Below are positions 17,929 to 26,136 of a stretch of 64,000 nt of DNA, piece by piece. Under the pieces are notes generated by a model. It saw nothing but the letters and a program-made list of their open reading frames with translations. It was not told where the DNA came from and did no database searches. The translations under genes were made by a program, and so were the position numbers. Each line of letters opens with the position of its first letter. The first letter of the stretch is position 1. This DNA comes from Draconibacterium halophilum (lineage in GTDB: Bacteria > Bacteroidota > Bacteroidia > Bacteroidales > Prolixibacteraceae), in contig NZ_CP048409.1 of the NCBI RefSeq assembly GCF_010448835.1, forward strand, positions 3,480,001-3,544,000, written 5' to 3'.

Positions 17929-20148
17929 ATGACGACACAGAGTAACAAATTTGGAACGGCTCCGGTATTTCTAACGGCCATTTCTACAATTCTAGGTGCT
18001 ATTTTATTCCTGCGTTTTGGATATGCATTGGGCACTCTGGGCTTTTGGGGAGTTATCCTCATCATCCTTTTGGGACATTTGGTAACCATTCCCACAGCGC
18101 TCGCCATTTCAGAAATTGCCACCAACAAACGTGTTGAAGGCGGTGGAGAATATTTTATCATCTCGCGCTCGTTCGGCTTGAATATTGGCGCCACAATCGG
18201 CATTGCACTATTCTTTTCGCAGGCCATAAGTGTTGCCTTTTATGTAATTGCTTTTACCGAGGCCTTTGAGTTCTTTTTTAATCTACTGGCGGAAAAATAT
18301 GACTTCATTTTGCCGCGGCAGGTAATTAGCTTGCCGGTAATGGCGGGATTGGCTGCTCTTATTATTAAAAAAGGAGCAAACCTGGGAGTTAAAGCGCTCT
18401 ATTTTGTGGTGGCCATTTTGTTTGTTTCCATCATAATGTTCTTTCTTGGATCGACCGAATTTTCACAATCGGCAAGTCAACCTTTTTCCAGAGATCAGTT
18501 CAGGAATTTCGAAAGCTTCTTTGTTGTTTTTGCCATTATTTTCCCGGCATTTACGGGGATGACTGCCGGAGTTGGGTTATCAGGCGACCTGAAAAATCCG
18601 TCTAAATCAATTCCCCTTGGAACACTTCTGGCAACGGTGTCCGGCATGATTATTTACGTGTTTATTGTTTATAAACTTACCATGTCGGCCTCCATACAAG
18701 ATTTAACGGAACAACAGCTGATAATGGGCAAAATTGCTATTGCCGGCGCCGTAATCGTACCGCTCGGACTTGCAGCGTCAACAATTTCATCTGCACTTGG
18801 CTCGGTAATGGTAGCCCCGCGTACGTTACAGGCACTGGCCCTCGATCATGCTTTTCCTTCGACAAGAGTTAACCGTTGGCTCGCTAAAGGAAATACATCC
18901 GATAACGAACCCCGAAATGCATCCATAATTACGGTGGCCATTGCTTTTGTTTTTGTGGCTCTTGGCGATGTAAATGCCGTAGCCTCTATCATCTCCATGT
19001 TTTTTATGGTTACCTATGGATCGTTGTGCCTTATCTCTTTTCTGAATCATTTTGGCGCATCGCCATCATATCGGCCCACTTTCCGCTCACGCTGGTACCT
19101 TTCGCTGGTTGGCTTCCTGGTTTCTATTTGGGTGATGTTTAAAATAAGTACTTCATACGCCTTGCTATCTGCCGCCGCCATGACATTGATCTATTTGTAC
19201 ATTAACCATTACCACAAACACCGAAAAGACTTTGCATCGCTGTTTGCCAACTCGCTTTTTCAATTAAACCGCAAGCTTCAGGTGCATTTACAAAAGCGTA
19301 AAAAAATGGTAAAACAAAACGAGTGGCGCCCCAGTGCCATTTGTATTTCTGATAAAACTACGCATAACAACTTCTCTTTTAAGCTGCTTAGCTGGATTTC
19401 GCACAAATACGGGTTTGGCACTTTTCTACACCTCATCGAAGGTTATTATTCTTCCAAAACCGTTGACCGTGCCGAGCAGGTGCTCAACCAAATGATTGAA
19501 GAAATTGACGACGACGAGAACTACGTTTACATCGATACTATTATTTCGCCATCGTACACTTCGGCAATTGCACAGGCCATACAAATTCCGGGGATTGCGG
19601 GAATGGAAAACAACATGGTTATTTTTGAATACAACAAAGAAAAACCCGATAACCTGGGTAGAATTATAGAGAATTTCCCGCTGGTAAACAGTGGCGATTT
19701 TGATATTTGCGTGTTGGCGTCCTCTCCAAAAAAGATGAAAATTCAGAATGGCATCCACATCTGGATTAATTCCTTCGACACAGAGAATGCCAACCTGATG
19801 ATTCTGCTCAGTTTTATTTTGCTGGGACACCCCGATTTAAAGAAGACGAGCATCGAAATTTTTGTGGTTTGTCATGAAAATGAAGTAAAACAATCAAAAG
19901 ACGAAATGAAAAAACTGGTGCTGTCGGGAAGAATGCCAATTACCGAAAAAAATATAAAGATCATTCAGCGCACCGACGAGGTGTCTACCCGATCAATTAT
20001 AAACAAAGGATCGAAAGATGCCGGCTTGATTCTGATTGGACTGCGGGAAGAAATGGTAAAACACGAGAAAGAAAACACTTTTGCCGGTTACGATGATCTG
20101 GGAACTATTTTGTTCGTTCACTCGAAAGAGCAGAAAGCGATTGAGTAA
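17929..20148 (+). CDS. SLC12/APC-type cation-chloride or amino acid transporter
   Basis: A 739-residue protein with a 12-helix APC-fold domain (about residues 10-430; conserved start GTAPVFLTAISTILGAILFLRFG) and a soluble C-terminal domain of about 300 residues. This layout is that of bacterial relatives of the SLC12 cation-chloride cotransporters. The C-terminal part (VYIDTIISPSYTSAIAQ, GLILIGLREEM) resembles the regulatory domain of that family. Substrate unknown. The MscS gene 70 bp downstream in the same direction suggests a role in ion or volume balance. Confidence 0.82.
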   Translation: MTTQSNKFGTAPVFLTAISTILGAILFLRFGYALGTLGFWGVILIILLGHLVTIPTALAISEIATNKRVEGGGEYFIISRSFGLNIGATIGIALFFSQAISVAFYVIAFTEAFEFFFNLLAEKYDFILPRQVISLPVMAGLAALIIKKGANLGVKALYFVVAILFVSIIMFFLGSTEFSQSASQPFSRDQFRNFESFFVVFAIIFPAFTGMTAGVGLSGDLKNPSKSIPLGTLLATVSGMIIYVFIVYKLTMSASIQDLTEQQLIMGKIAIAGAVIVPLGLAASTISSALGSVMVAPRTLQALALDHAFPSTRVNRWLAKGNTSDNEPRNASIITVAIAFVFVALGDVNAVASIISMFFMVTYGSLCLISFLNHFGASPSYRPTFRSRWYLSLVGFLVSIWVMFKISTSYALLSAAAMTLIYLYINHYHKHRKDFASLFANSLFQLNRKLQVHLQKRKKMVKQNEWRPSAICISDKTTHNNFSFKLLSWISHKYGFGTFLHLIEGYYSSKTVDRAEQVLNQMIEEIDDDENYVYIDTIISPSYTSAIAQAIQIPGIAGMENNMVIFEYNKEKPDNLGRIIENFPLVNSGDFDICVLASSPKKMKIQNGIHIWINSFDTENANLMILLSFILLGHPDLKKTSIEIFVVCHENEVKQSKDEMKKLVLSGRMPITEKNIKIIQRTDEVSTRSIINKGSKDAGLILIGLREEMVKHEKENTFAGYDDLGTILFVHSKEQKAIE

Positions 20149-20220
20149 CACGAACCGAACCGTATAGTTGAACAAAACAAAATATTTTGTAACTTCCGCT
20201 AAATGCTAATTTGATTCTTG

Positions 20221-21138
20221 ATGAGGGAAATAAACGAATTTATTACTAACCAAACAGGCTTGAGTGTTAACATTCAGCACAAAATACTCATCTCTCTATT
20301 AATCGTGATCCTTCTTTCTGTCATCCGCCTGGTGATATTACGCATTGTTTGGCGGCAAACACGAACCGTTAAAATCCGCTACCAGTGGAGACGCAATCTT
20401 TCTTTTATTATTCCTTTTACGGGAATAGTCTTAATCAGTGCGGTTTGGATTCATGCGTTTGAAGAATTCGGAACGTTTCTTGGATTATTCACCGCTGGTA
20501 TTGCTATTGCATTAAAAGACCCGCTTACGAATCTGGCCGGTTGGTTTTTTATTTTGGTACGAAAACCTTTTACTGTTGGCGACCGCATACAAGTTGGGCC
20601 GCATACCGGCGACGTTATCGACATTCGTTCCTTCCAGTTTACCATTCTTGAAATTGGCAACTGGGTAGACGCCGACCAAAGCACCGGCCGGATTATCCAC
20701 CTACCCAACGGCAAGGTCTTTCTAGAACCGCAGGCCAATTTCAGCACCGGTTTTGAGTACATCTGGAATGAAACAAAAGTGGTTGTTACTTTCGAAAGCA
20801 ACTGGGAAAAGGCAAAATCATTTTTGGAAAAGATCATTCAGGATTATTCAAAAGATGTTCATTTAAAAGCGAAAAAAGAAATCCACGAGGCCAGCAAAAA
20901 TTACCTGATCTACTACAAACACCTCACTCCCATTGTGTACATTAAGGTGATTGATTTTGGCGTTTGTTTAACCATTCGTTACCTCTGCAATCCAAGGCAA
21001 CGGCGGGGATCGGAAAATATAATCTGGCAAGAAATTCTCAAAGCATTTAATAAAGAAGCCGATATACAATTCGCTTATCCTACTACACGATTTTATAAAG
21101 CCAGCGAAGAAATGGAAACGCCGCCAAGCAACCATTAA
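20221..21138 (+). CDS. MscS-family mechanosensitive channel
   Basis: A 305-residue small-conductance channel protein. There are three N-terminal membrane helices; the pore helix TM3 is around residues 75-105 (LGLFTAGIAIALKDPLTNLAGW), followed by the beta domain signature FTVGDRIQVG and GRIIHLPNGKVF. ATG at 20221 is preferred over an overlapping TTG at 20218. It releases solutes at high membrane tension. The C-terminal tail is short. Confidence 0.9.
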   Translation: MREINEFITNQTGLSVNIQHKILISLLIVILLSVIRLVILRIVWRQTRTVKIRYQWRRNLSFIIPFTGIVLISAVWIHAFEEFGTFLGLFTAGIAIALKDPLTNLAGWFFILVRKPFTVGDRIQVGPHTGDVIDIRSFQFTILEIGNWVDADQSTGRIIHLPNGKVFLEPQANFSTGFEYIWNETKVVVTFESNWEKAKSFLEKIIQDYSKDVHLKAKKEIHEASKNYLIYYKHLTPIVYIKVIDFGVCLTIRYLCNPRQRRGSENIIWQEILKAFNKEADIQFAYPTTRFYKASEEMETPPSNH

Positions 21139-21172
21139 CCCGGCAAAACCGTCCTATTATAAAATTGCTGTT

Positions 21173-21532
21173 ATGATCCGGATTATCTTTTCTTTTTTGC
21201 TACTCATTTTTGTTACTACTGCCTGCGATAACGATGAAAAAGGCATTGAATTGGATATTGTTGAAACAGGCTGTGCTAATGGCTGGGACGATTTTTACGA
21301 AAGCACCGGCGAATATAAACACGCTGTAACAGCATATCTTGAAGACCACAACATTGCTGTGTATTCAGTAAACAGAGTTACTTACGACACAGGCCCGTTT
21401 TGCCTGGCCTGCTTTTGTTCTACCGGTAACTTAATTGTTGTTCAAATAAATAATAATGATGTGGATAAAGCAGAACAACTGGGCTTTAATCTTGTGGTGA
21501 ACGACCAGTTTAACATTCCCAAATCAGAATAA
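21173..21532 (+). CDS. Small lipoprotein, unknown
   Basis: A 119-residue lipoprotein (lipobox TTAC at about residues 15-18). The mature part has five further cysteines, including CLACFC, and could be redox active or bind metal. No family recognised. Codon use matches the neighbours. Confidence 0.7.
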   Translation: MIRIIFSFLLLIFVTTACDNDEKGIELDIVETGCANGWDDFYESTGEYKHAVTAYLEDHNIAVYSVNRVTYDTGPFCLACFCSTGNLIVVQINNNDVDKAEQLGFNLVVNDQFNIPKSE

Positions 21533-21653
21533 CTGCTACACTTGCTACAATTAAATTCTGTTAAATTCCCATTCTCACAAAACATTTCCGGAAATAGATA
21601 GTTATACATATCGAATTATCCAGATGTTTCGATAATTTTAACAATATAGAACA

Positions 21654-22112
21654 ATGAGCAAACAACAATTTTTGAAGCGTGCCTCATTGACTTTTCTACT
21701 TACCCTTATTCTATCGGGTATCTCGTTTGGTCAAAATTGGCAAACCGATTTTCAGCAAACATTACAAACAGCAAAAGCAAAAGACCAACCCATTATCCTG
21801 GTATTTTCGGGATCGGATTGGTGCGCCCCGTGTATGAAGCTGGAGAACGAGATTTGGAGTTCGGATGAATTTAAAAACTATTCAGCAGAACATTTTGTAC
21901 TTTACAATGCCGATTTTCCGCGAAAGAAAAAGAACCAGCCCGACAGCGAGCAGGTAAAAGCCAACAAAGCATTGGCCGAGAAATACAATACCAAAGGCTT
22001 CTTTCCGCTGGTGGTGGTGTTGGATAAAACCGGAAAGGTGCTGGGCGAAACAGGCTACAAAAAACTGTCGCCCAACGAATACATCAAACATCTTGAAACC
22101 TTTGTGAACTAA
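21654..22112 (+). CDS. Secreted thioredoxin-fold protein
   Basis: A 152-residue protein with signal peptide (LTLILSGISFGQ) and a thioredoxin fold with active site WCAPC (about residues 57-61) and the cis-Pro segment GFFPLVVV. It is the first gene of a tightly packed unit with apbE, DUF4266 and DUF3570 genes; its stop overlaps the apbE start (TAATG). It probably reduces or assembles periplasmic partners of that unit. Confidence 0.87.
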   Translation: MSKQQFLKRASLTFLLTLILSGISFGQNWQTDFQQTLQTAKAKDQPIILVFSGSDWCAPCMKLENEIWSSDEFKNYSAEHFVLYNADFPRKKKNQPDSEQVKANKALAEKYNTKGFFPLVVVLDKTGKVLGETGYKKLSPNEYIKHLETFVN

Positions 22113-23098
22113 TGGTTCGCCGTTTTTTAATACTACTTTTTTTAGTGTCTCTCGGAATTTCGGGTTTTAGTCAGCAAGCTTACAAGCAAACACTAAAACT
22201 TATGGGAAGCCGCTTTGATATTACTGTGGTTGCCACTAACGAGCAGGAAGGAAACGAATATATCGATCTGGCAGTTTCGGAGATTAAACGCATCGAAAAA
22301 CTGATCTCATCGTGGGATGCCAATTCAGAAACCTCGGCAATAAATAACAATGCCGGAGTTCAACCGGTAAAAGTATCTCCTGAGTTATTTGCTTTAATCG
22401 AGCGGGCCATTCGTATTTCGGAATTAACCGACGGCGCTTTCGATATCAGCTATGCCTCGATGGACCGCATCTGGCAATTCGATGGAAGTATGACAGTGAT
22501 GCCTTCGGAAGAAACCATTGCAGCTTCAGTGGCGAAAGTTGGATTTAAAAATATTGTGCTTGATAAAAGTGCCTCAACCGTTTTTCTGAAAAAAGAAGGG
22601 ATGAAAATTGGTTTTGGTGCCATTGGCAAAGGTTATGCAGCCGACAAAGCCAAAGCGCTGCTGATGGAAAAAGGCGTGAGTGCAGGGATAATCAACGCAT
22701 CGGGCGATATGAATACCTGGGGCAAACAACCCGACGGAACATACTGGAAGGTGGCGATTACCAACCCGATGAACAAAGACAAGGCTTTTGCACTGCTACC
22801 CATTAAAAATAGTGCAGTTGTTACTTCGGGCGACTACGAGAAGTTTGTAAAATTTAATGGGATCAGGTATACACACATTATCGATCCGCGCACCGGTTAT
22901 CCGGCACATGGTATTATTAGTGCTACCGTATTTGCGCCAAAAGCCGAACTGGCCGATGCACTGGCAACATCCGTTTTTGTGATGGGAATTGATGTAGGCC
23001 TCGACCGCATTAACCAGCTGCCTCAAATAGAATGTATAATCATTGATGATAAAGGAACGATTCATCAATCAGAAAATATAAAAATCGAAACAGAATGA
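22112..23098 (+). CDS. apbE: FAD:protein FMN transferase (ApbE)
   Basis: A 328-residue exported enzyme (signal ending SGFSQQ) that transfers FMN from FAD to a Thr/Ser of partner proteins. Family signatures are LMGSRFDITV at the start, FDISYASMDRIW, GAIGKGYAADKA (about residue 172), ASGDMNTWG, and HIIDPRTGYPA near residue 260. It overlaps both neighbours by 1-4 bases. No protein with a clear FMN-binding domain is in the operon, so the flavinylated partner is elsewhere or unrecognised. Confidence 0.93.
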   Translation: MVRRFLILLFLVSLGISGFSQQAYKQTLKLMGSRFDITVVATNEQEGNEYIDLAVSEIKRIEKLISSWDANSETSAINNNAGVQPVKVSPELFALIERAIRISELTDGAFDISYASMDRIWQFDGSMTVMPSEETIAASVAKVGFKNIVLDKSASTVFLKKEGMKIGFGAIGKGYAADKAKALLMEKGVSAGIINASGDMNTWGKQPDGTYWKVAITNPMNKDKAFALLPIKNSAVVTSGDYEKFVKFNGIRYTHIIDPRTGYPAHGIISATVFAPKAELADALATSVFVMGIDVGLDRINQLPQIECIIIDDKGTIHQSENIKIETE

Positions 23099-23316
23099 CG
23101 ATGAAGAAAAAATTCATTTTACTGGCCGGACTGGGCATAATGCTTTTCAGTTCGTGTACAGTGCTAAAGGAGTACGAGAAAGTAAATATAAACGATCCGG
23201 ATATGGCACTGGCCAACCGCAAGATCGACAAATTTCAAACTACTTTTCAATCGTACCGCGAAGCGGCATCGGGAGCAAACGGAGGTAAAACCGGTGGTGG
23301 ATGCGGCTGCAATTAA
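23095..23316 (+). CDS. DUF4266 lipoprotein
   Basis: A 73-residue lipoprotein (lipobox FSSC) with the DUF4266 layout: LKEYEKVNINDPDMAL just after the lipid Cys, and a glycine-rich tail ending GGGCGCN. DUF4266 proteins typically sit between apbE and DUF3570 genes, as here. Start ATG overlaps the apbE stop (ATGA). Function unknown; the terminal CGC could bind a metal or heme-like cofactor (inference). Confidence 0.85.
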   Translation: MTMKKKFILLAGLGIMLFSSCTVLKEYEKVNINDPDMALANRKIDKFQTTFQSYREAASGANGGKTGGGCGCN

Positions 23317-23330
23317 ATCCAATTTCAGAT

Positions 23331-24665
23331 ATGAAGTATTTATTTAGTTTATTATTTATTGCTTCAGTACTTGTTGCAAGTGCCCAGGAAGATAACGCTG
23401 CGGGCGAATACAAAAAACGCGTACTGGAACATACCGAGATCGATTTTCTACTGAACTATTACGAGCAGGATGGAGAGAATGCCGCTGTTACAGGTGGCCG
23501 TGGAACCGAGGAATTACAGGATGTTTCGCCAACAATTATTGTAGCTGTTCCGTTAAACGACGACGATGTGCTGACCATTAACGCCAATATTTCGGCCTAC
23601 ACTTCAGCCTCGTCGAGCAATATAAATCCTTTCGACGGCAAACAACCTGCCGATCCTTTTGTGGCCAGCAGTGGTGCCTCAAAATCGGATATGTGGGGCA
23701 ATGTGGTTGGTAGTTACAGCCACAGTTCCGACGACCGAAACCGGCTATGGAATGCCAATTTATCGGTTTCTGCCGAATTTGATTATGTCTCGTTTGGTTT
23801 TGGTGCGGGCCGTACCTGGTTGTTTAACGAAAAGAATACGGAATTATCGCTGAACGGAAATGTGTACCTCGATACCTGGAGCCTGATCTACCCCATCGAG
23901 CTGCGTCCACCGGGAGATGATGAGCCCGACGAAGACGATTATATGCTGGACGATGAAGATGACTTTTCGGGTAGTACGTTCGAACTCATTGTTCCCGGTT
24001 ACAATCCGTCGTTTACCGAGCATCCGGGTAAGGGGCGAAACTCGTATTCGGCGGGACTTGGCCTGTCGCAAATTCTGTCGAGTAAACTGGTTGGCTATGT
24101 TTCGGCCGATTTTATTCTGCAGGATGGATTACTGTCGACACCCTACCATCGTATTTATTTTGCCGATAAAGAAGATTCTTTCTACGAAAACTTTCATTTG
24201 GCCGATGATGTGGAACGCCTTCCCGACTCGCGTTTTAAAATTGCATTGGGTGGCCGGCTCAACTATTTTGTGAATCACCGCATAACGCTGCGCACCTACT
24301 ACCGGTATTATACTGATGACTGGGGCATAACATCGCACACGGCAAGTATTGAGATTCCGGTAAAGGTAACTGATAAGTTTACCATTTATCCGTCGTACCG
24401 GTTCTACAACCAAACGGCAGCCGATTATTTTGCGCCGTACAACGCGCATTTATCGACAGAAGAATTCTACACTTCGGATTACGACCTATCGGAATTCAGT
24501 GCCAACAACTACGGTTTTGGTGTTAGCTACACCGATGTATTTACCCAAAGCCACATCTGGAAACTGGGTTTAAAAAGTATCGATTTGAAATTCCATAAAT
24601 ACGACCGCGACTCGGAATTCTCGGCATCGATGGTTTCATTAGGGGTGAAGTTTGTTGTTGATTAA
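23331..24665 (+). CDS. DUF3570 outer-membrane beta-barrel protein
   Basis: A 444-residue protein from the ATG that gives a clear signal peptide (YLFSLLFIASVLVASAQ). The mature part is rich in alternating aromatic beta strands and fits an outer-membrane barrel; the end LGVKFVVD is barrel-like. An acidic loop (DDEPDEDDYMLDDEDD region) at about residues 200-215 may bind cations. It is last in the thioredoxin-apbE-DUF4266 unit and is probably the surface component of that redox system. Confidence 0.85.
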   Translation: MKYLFSLLFIASVLVASAQEDNAAGEYKKRVLEHTEIDFLLNYYEQDGENAAVTGGRGTEELQDVSPTIIVAVPLNDDDVLTINANISAYTSASSSNINPFDGKQPADPFVASSGASKSDMWGNVVGSYSHSSDDRNRLWNANLSVSAEFDYVSFGFGAGRTWLFNEKNTELSLNGNVYLDTWSLIYPIELRPPGDDEPDEDDYMLDDEDDFSGSTFELIVPGYNPSFTEHPGKGRNSYSAGLGLSQILSSKLVGYVSADFILQDGLLSTPYHRIYFADKEDSFYENFHLADDVERLPDSRFKIALGGRLNYFVNHRITLRTYYRYYTDDWGITSHTASIEIPVKVTDKFTIYPSYRFYNQTAADYFAPYNAHLSTEEFYTSDYDLSEFSANNYGFGVSYTDVFTQSHIWKLGLKSIDLKFHKYDRDSEFSASMVSLGVKFVVD

Positions 24666-24679
24666 GCAATAGTAACTTT

Positions 24680-24733
24680 TAAAAAAAGCCCGGGGCTGTA
24701 AAATTTAAAACTTTGCAACTCTGGGCTTTTTTG
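24680..24733 (+). terminator. Intrinsic terminator after the DUF3570 operon
   Basis: AAAAAGCCC at 24683-24691 pairs with GGGCTTTTTT at 24723-24732, ending in a T-tract. Confidence 0.75.
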
Positions 24734-25036
24734 CTTTAAAAACTGAATGGCTGTTTAATTCGCTACCCCTCTCCCTGTCGGGAGTTCCCCTCGCGAGGGG
24801 AGCCGGTTACCAGCTGCTGCACTGCGTTCCATCAACGCTTTTCACGAGTTTATTGGGATGTTGACAGACAAAGGGGTAAATTTTACAGTTAAAAATAACC
24901 GTTTATTCGCCAGAACCTACCGCTTATTGCCTGAGACCTACCGTTTATAAATTACCTCTTCATTTAAGTAGTATTTAACGTAACTTCATGGTCGATATCA
25001 ATCAAAAGATCAAATACTAATTTTAAAATTTAAAAA
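24734..25036. repeat. Gene-free gap with a short 21-bp-phased CCTAC motif
   Basis: No gene is seen. The first part has a palindrome (CCCCTCGCGAGGGG, about 24787-24801). Further on, CCTACCG occurs at 24916 and 24937, exactly 21 bp apart, and a degenerate version (TAACCG) lies one step earlier. CCTAC is the reverse complement of the GTAGG motif that recurs ten times at 21 bp at 63503-63696, also upstream of a helical hypothetical gene. Confidence 0.5.
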
Positions 25037-25678
25037 ATGAACAAAACTCAAACAAATCAATTCAGGATGTTTTTGAATACGCAGGAAGCATTAGACTCGA
25101 ACAGCACATTATGGAGCAGTATTCCGATTATGCTAAGTACCAAGAACAATTTAGATGAACTGATTCAGCGCATTAGCGATGTAAACGAAAAAACAGTTTT
25201 GAATAGCAAGGCTGTAACGGCCAACAAAACGGCATCACTGAATGCCCTTATCGAAAAAGCGGTAACGCTCTCGGGAATTTTGCAGGCATATGCTGCTGTT
25301 ACCGACAATATGAAGCTGGCAGGAAAAATTGCCCTTACCAAATCGGATATTACCAAAATACGCGAAACCGATGTTGAGGCTGTTGTGACCCCGGTAATTG
25401 ATGAAGCGCGTAAAGAGTTGTCGAACCTGGCCGATTACGGATTAACCGAAGAGCTAATTGTAGAAGCAGAAACGTCGCTTGACGATTTTAAAACACAGAT
25501 TGGCCAGCCACGAGTAGTACGCAACCAGGCTTTTGCTGCCATGACCTTGATGGAAGAACTTTTTGATGCGGCCAACGATTTAGTAAAAAACACGCTCGAT
25601 AAACTGATGATCCGGTTTAAGTTTACCAACACCGAATTTTACTCGGAATACGAAAGGGCACGTACAATTGTAGATTAA
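25037..25678 (+). CDS. Helical hypothetical protein
   Basis: A 213-residue protein, almost all alpha-helical by composition, with no signal peptide or membrane segment. It has heptad-like stretches (ELIQRISDVNEKTVLNSKAV). No family recognised. Part of it (KELSNLADYGLTEELIVEA) resembles a segment of the gene at the right edge of the window (QELNEIGYSPEVISEG), so the two may be distant paralogues. A terminator follows directly. Confidence 0.75.
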   Translation: MNKTQTNQFRMFLNTQEALDSNSTLWSSIPIMLSTKNNLDELIQRISDVNEKTVLNSKAVTANKTASLNALIEKAVTLSGILQAYAAVTDNMKLAGKIALTKSDITKIRETDVEAVVTPVIDEARKELSNLADYGLTEELIVEAETSLDDFKTQIGQPRVVRNQAFAAMTLMEELFDAANDLVKNTLDKLMIRFKFTNTEFYSEYERARTIVD

Positions 25679-25691
25679 TTTAACGAAAAAT

Positions 25692-25733
25692 ATAATCTGG
25701 TTTCCGAAACGATTGTCGGAAGCCGGATTTTTT
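25692..25733 (+). terminator. Intrinsic terminator
   Basis: ATCTGGTTTCCG pairs with CGGAAGCCGGAT and is followed by TTTTTT. It ends the helical hypothetical gene. Confidence 0.75.
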
Positions 25734-25744
25734 AGCAGGCCTGC

Positions 25745-26017
25745 AGTGAAAAGATGATGACGACAAATGAAAAGCTAAACAGAGTTGATGAAAAGATGTT
25801 GGCAAGTAAAATTTCGATAACAACAAGATGTGATCTGATTGAAGCAAGCAGTGAAAACAACTCCACACCTTATGAAAACATGACTGAACTGTATGAAAAC
25901 ATGATGCAAAGCAGTGAAAACATGTCGGCAAGTTGTGAATTGATCGTGCCCACAAGTGAATTGAACACCAGCAGAAGCGAAAACCACTCCATGCCTCATG
26001 CAAAGAACACCCAATCA
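25745..26017 (+). repeat. 21-bp phased repeat array, 13 units
   Basis: Thirteen successive 21-bp units (starting at 25745, 25766, 25787 and so on to 25997), most beginning with NGTGAAAA or TATGAAAA: for example, TATGAAAACATG at 25871 and 25892, and AGTGAAAACATG at 25913. Units are diverged except for the first 9-12 bases. Read in the open + frame this is a heptad repeat (YENMTEL / YENMMQS / SENMSAS / CELIVPT / SELNTSR). Confidence 0.75.
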
Positions 26018-26035
26018 GCATGTTACGGCACTTAA
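25754..26035 (+). CDS. Possible heptad-repeat protein encoded by the 21-bp array
   Basis: A 93-residue frame running through the whole array. Each unit gives seven residues with E-N or E-L at positions 2-3. Because the repeat is a multiple of three, the opposite strand is also open, so openness alone is weak proof of coding. It may be a coiled-coil-like protein, or the array may be a DNA element. No promoter, signal peptide or known family is seen. Confidence 0.3.
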   Translation: MMTTNEKLNRVDEKMLASKISITTRCDLIEASSENNSTPYENMTELYENMMQSSENMSASCELIVPTSELNTSRSENHSMPHAKNTQSACYGT

Positions 26036-26136
26036 ACTAAAAATATAATAACGCAATCTAAAACGCTATTAAACAACAATACAGCTCATTATACCCGAAT
26101 TATGTATATATTTATGCTACCAAAAGATTAAAACCG

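Noticed and set aside
25775..26014. Minus-strand heptad-repeat protein in the 21-bp array
   Set aside because: Any repeat of 21 bp keeps several frames open; there is no start context or other support on that strand.
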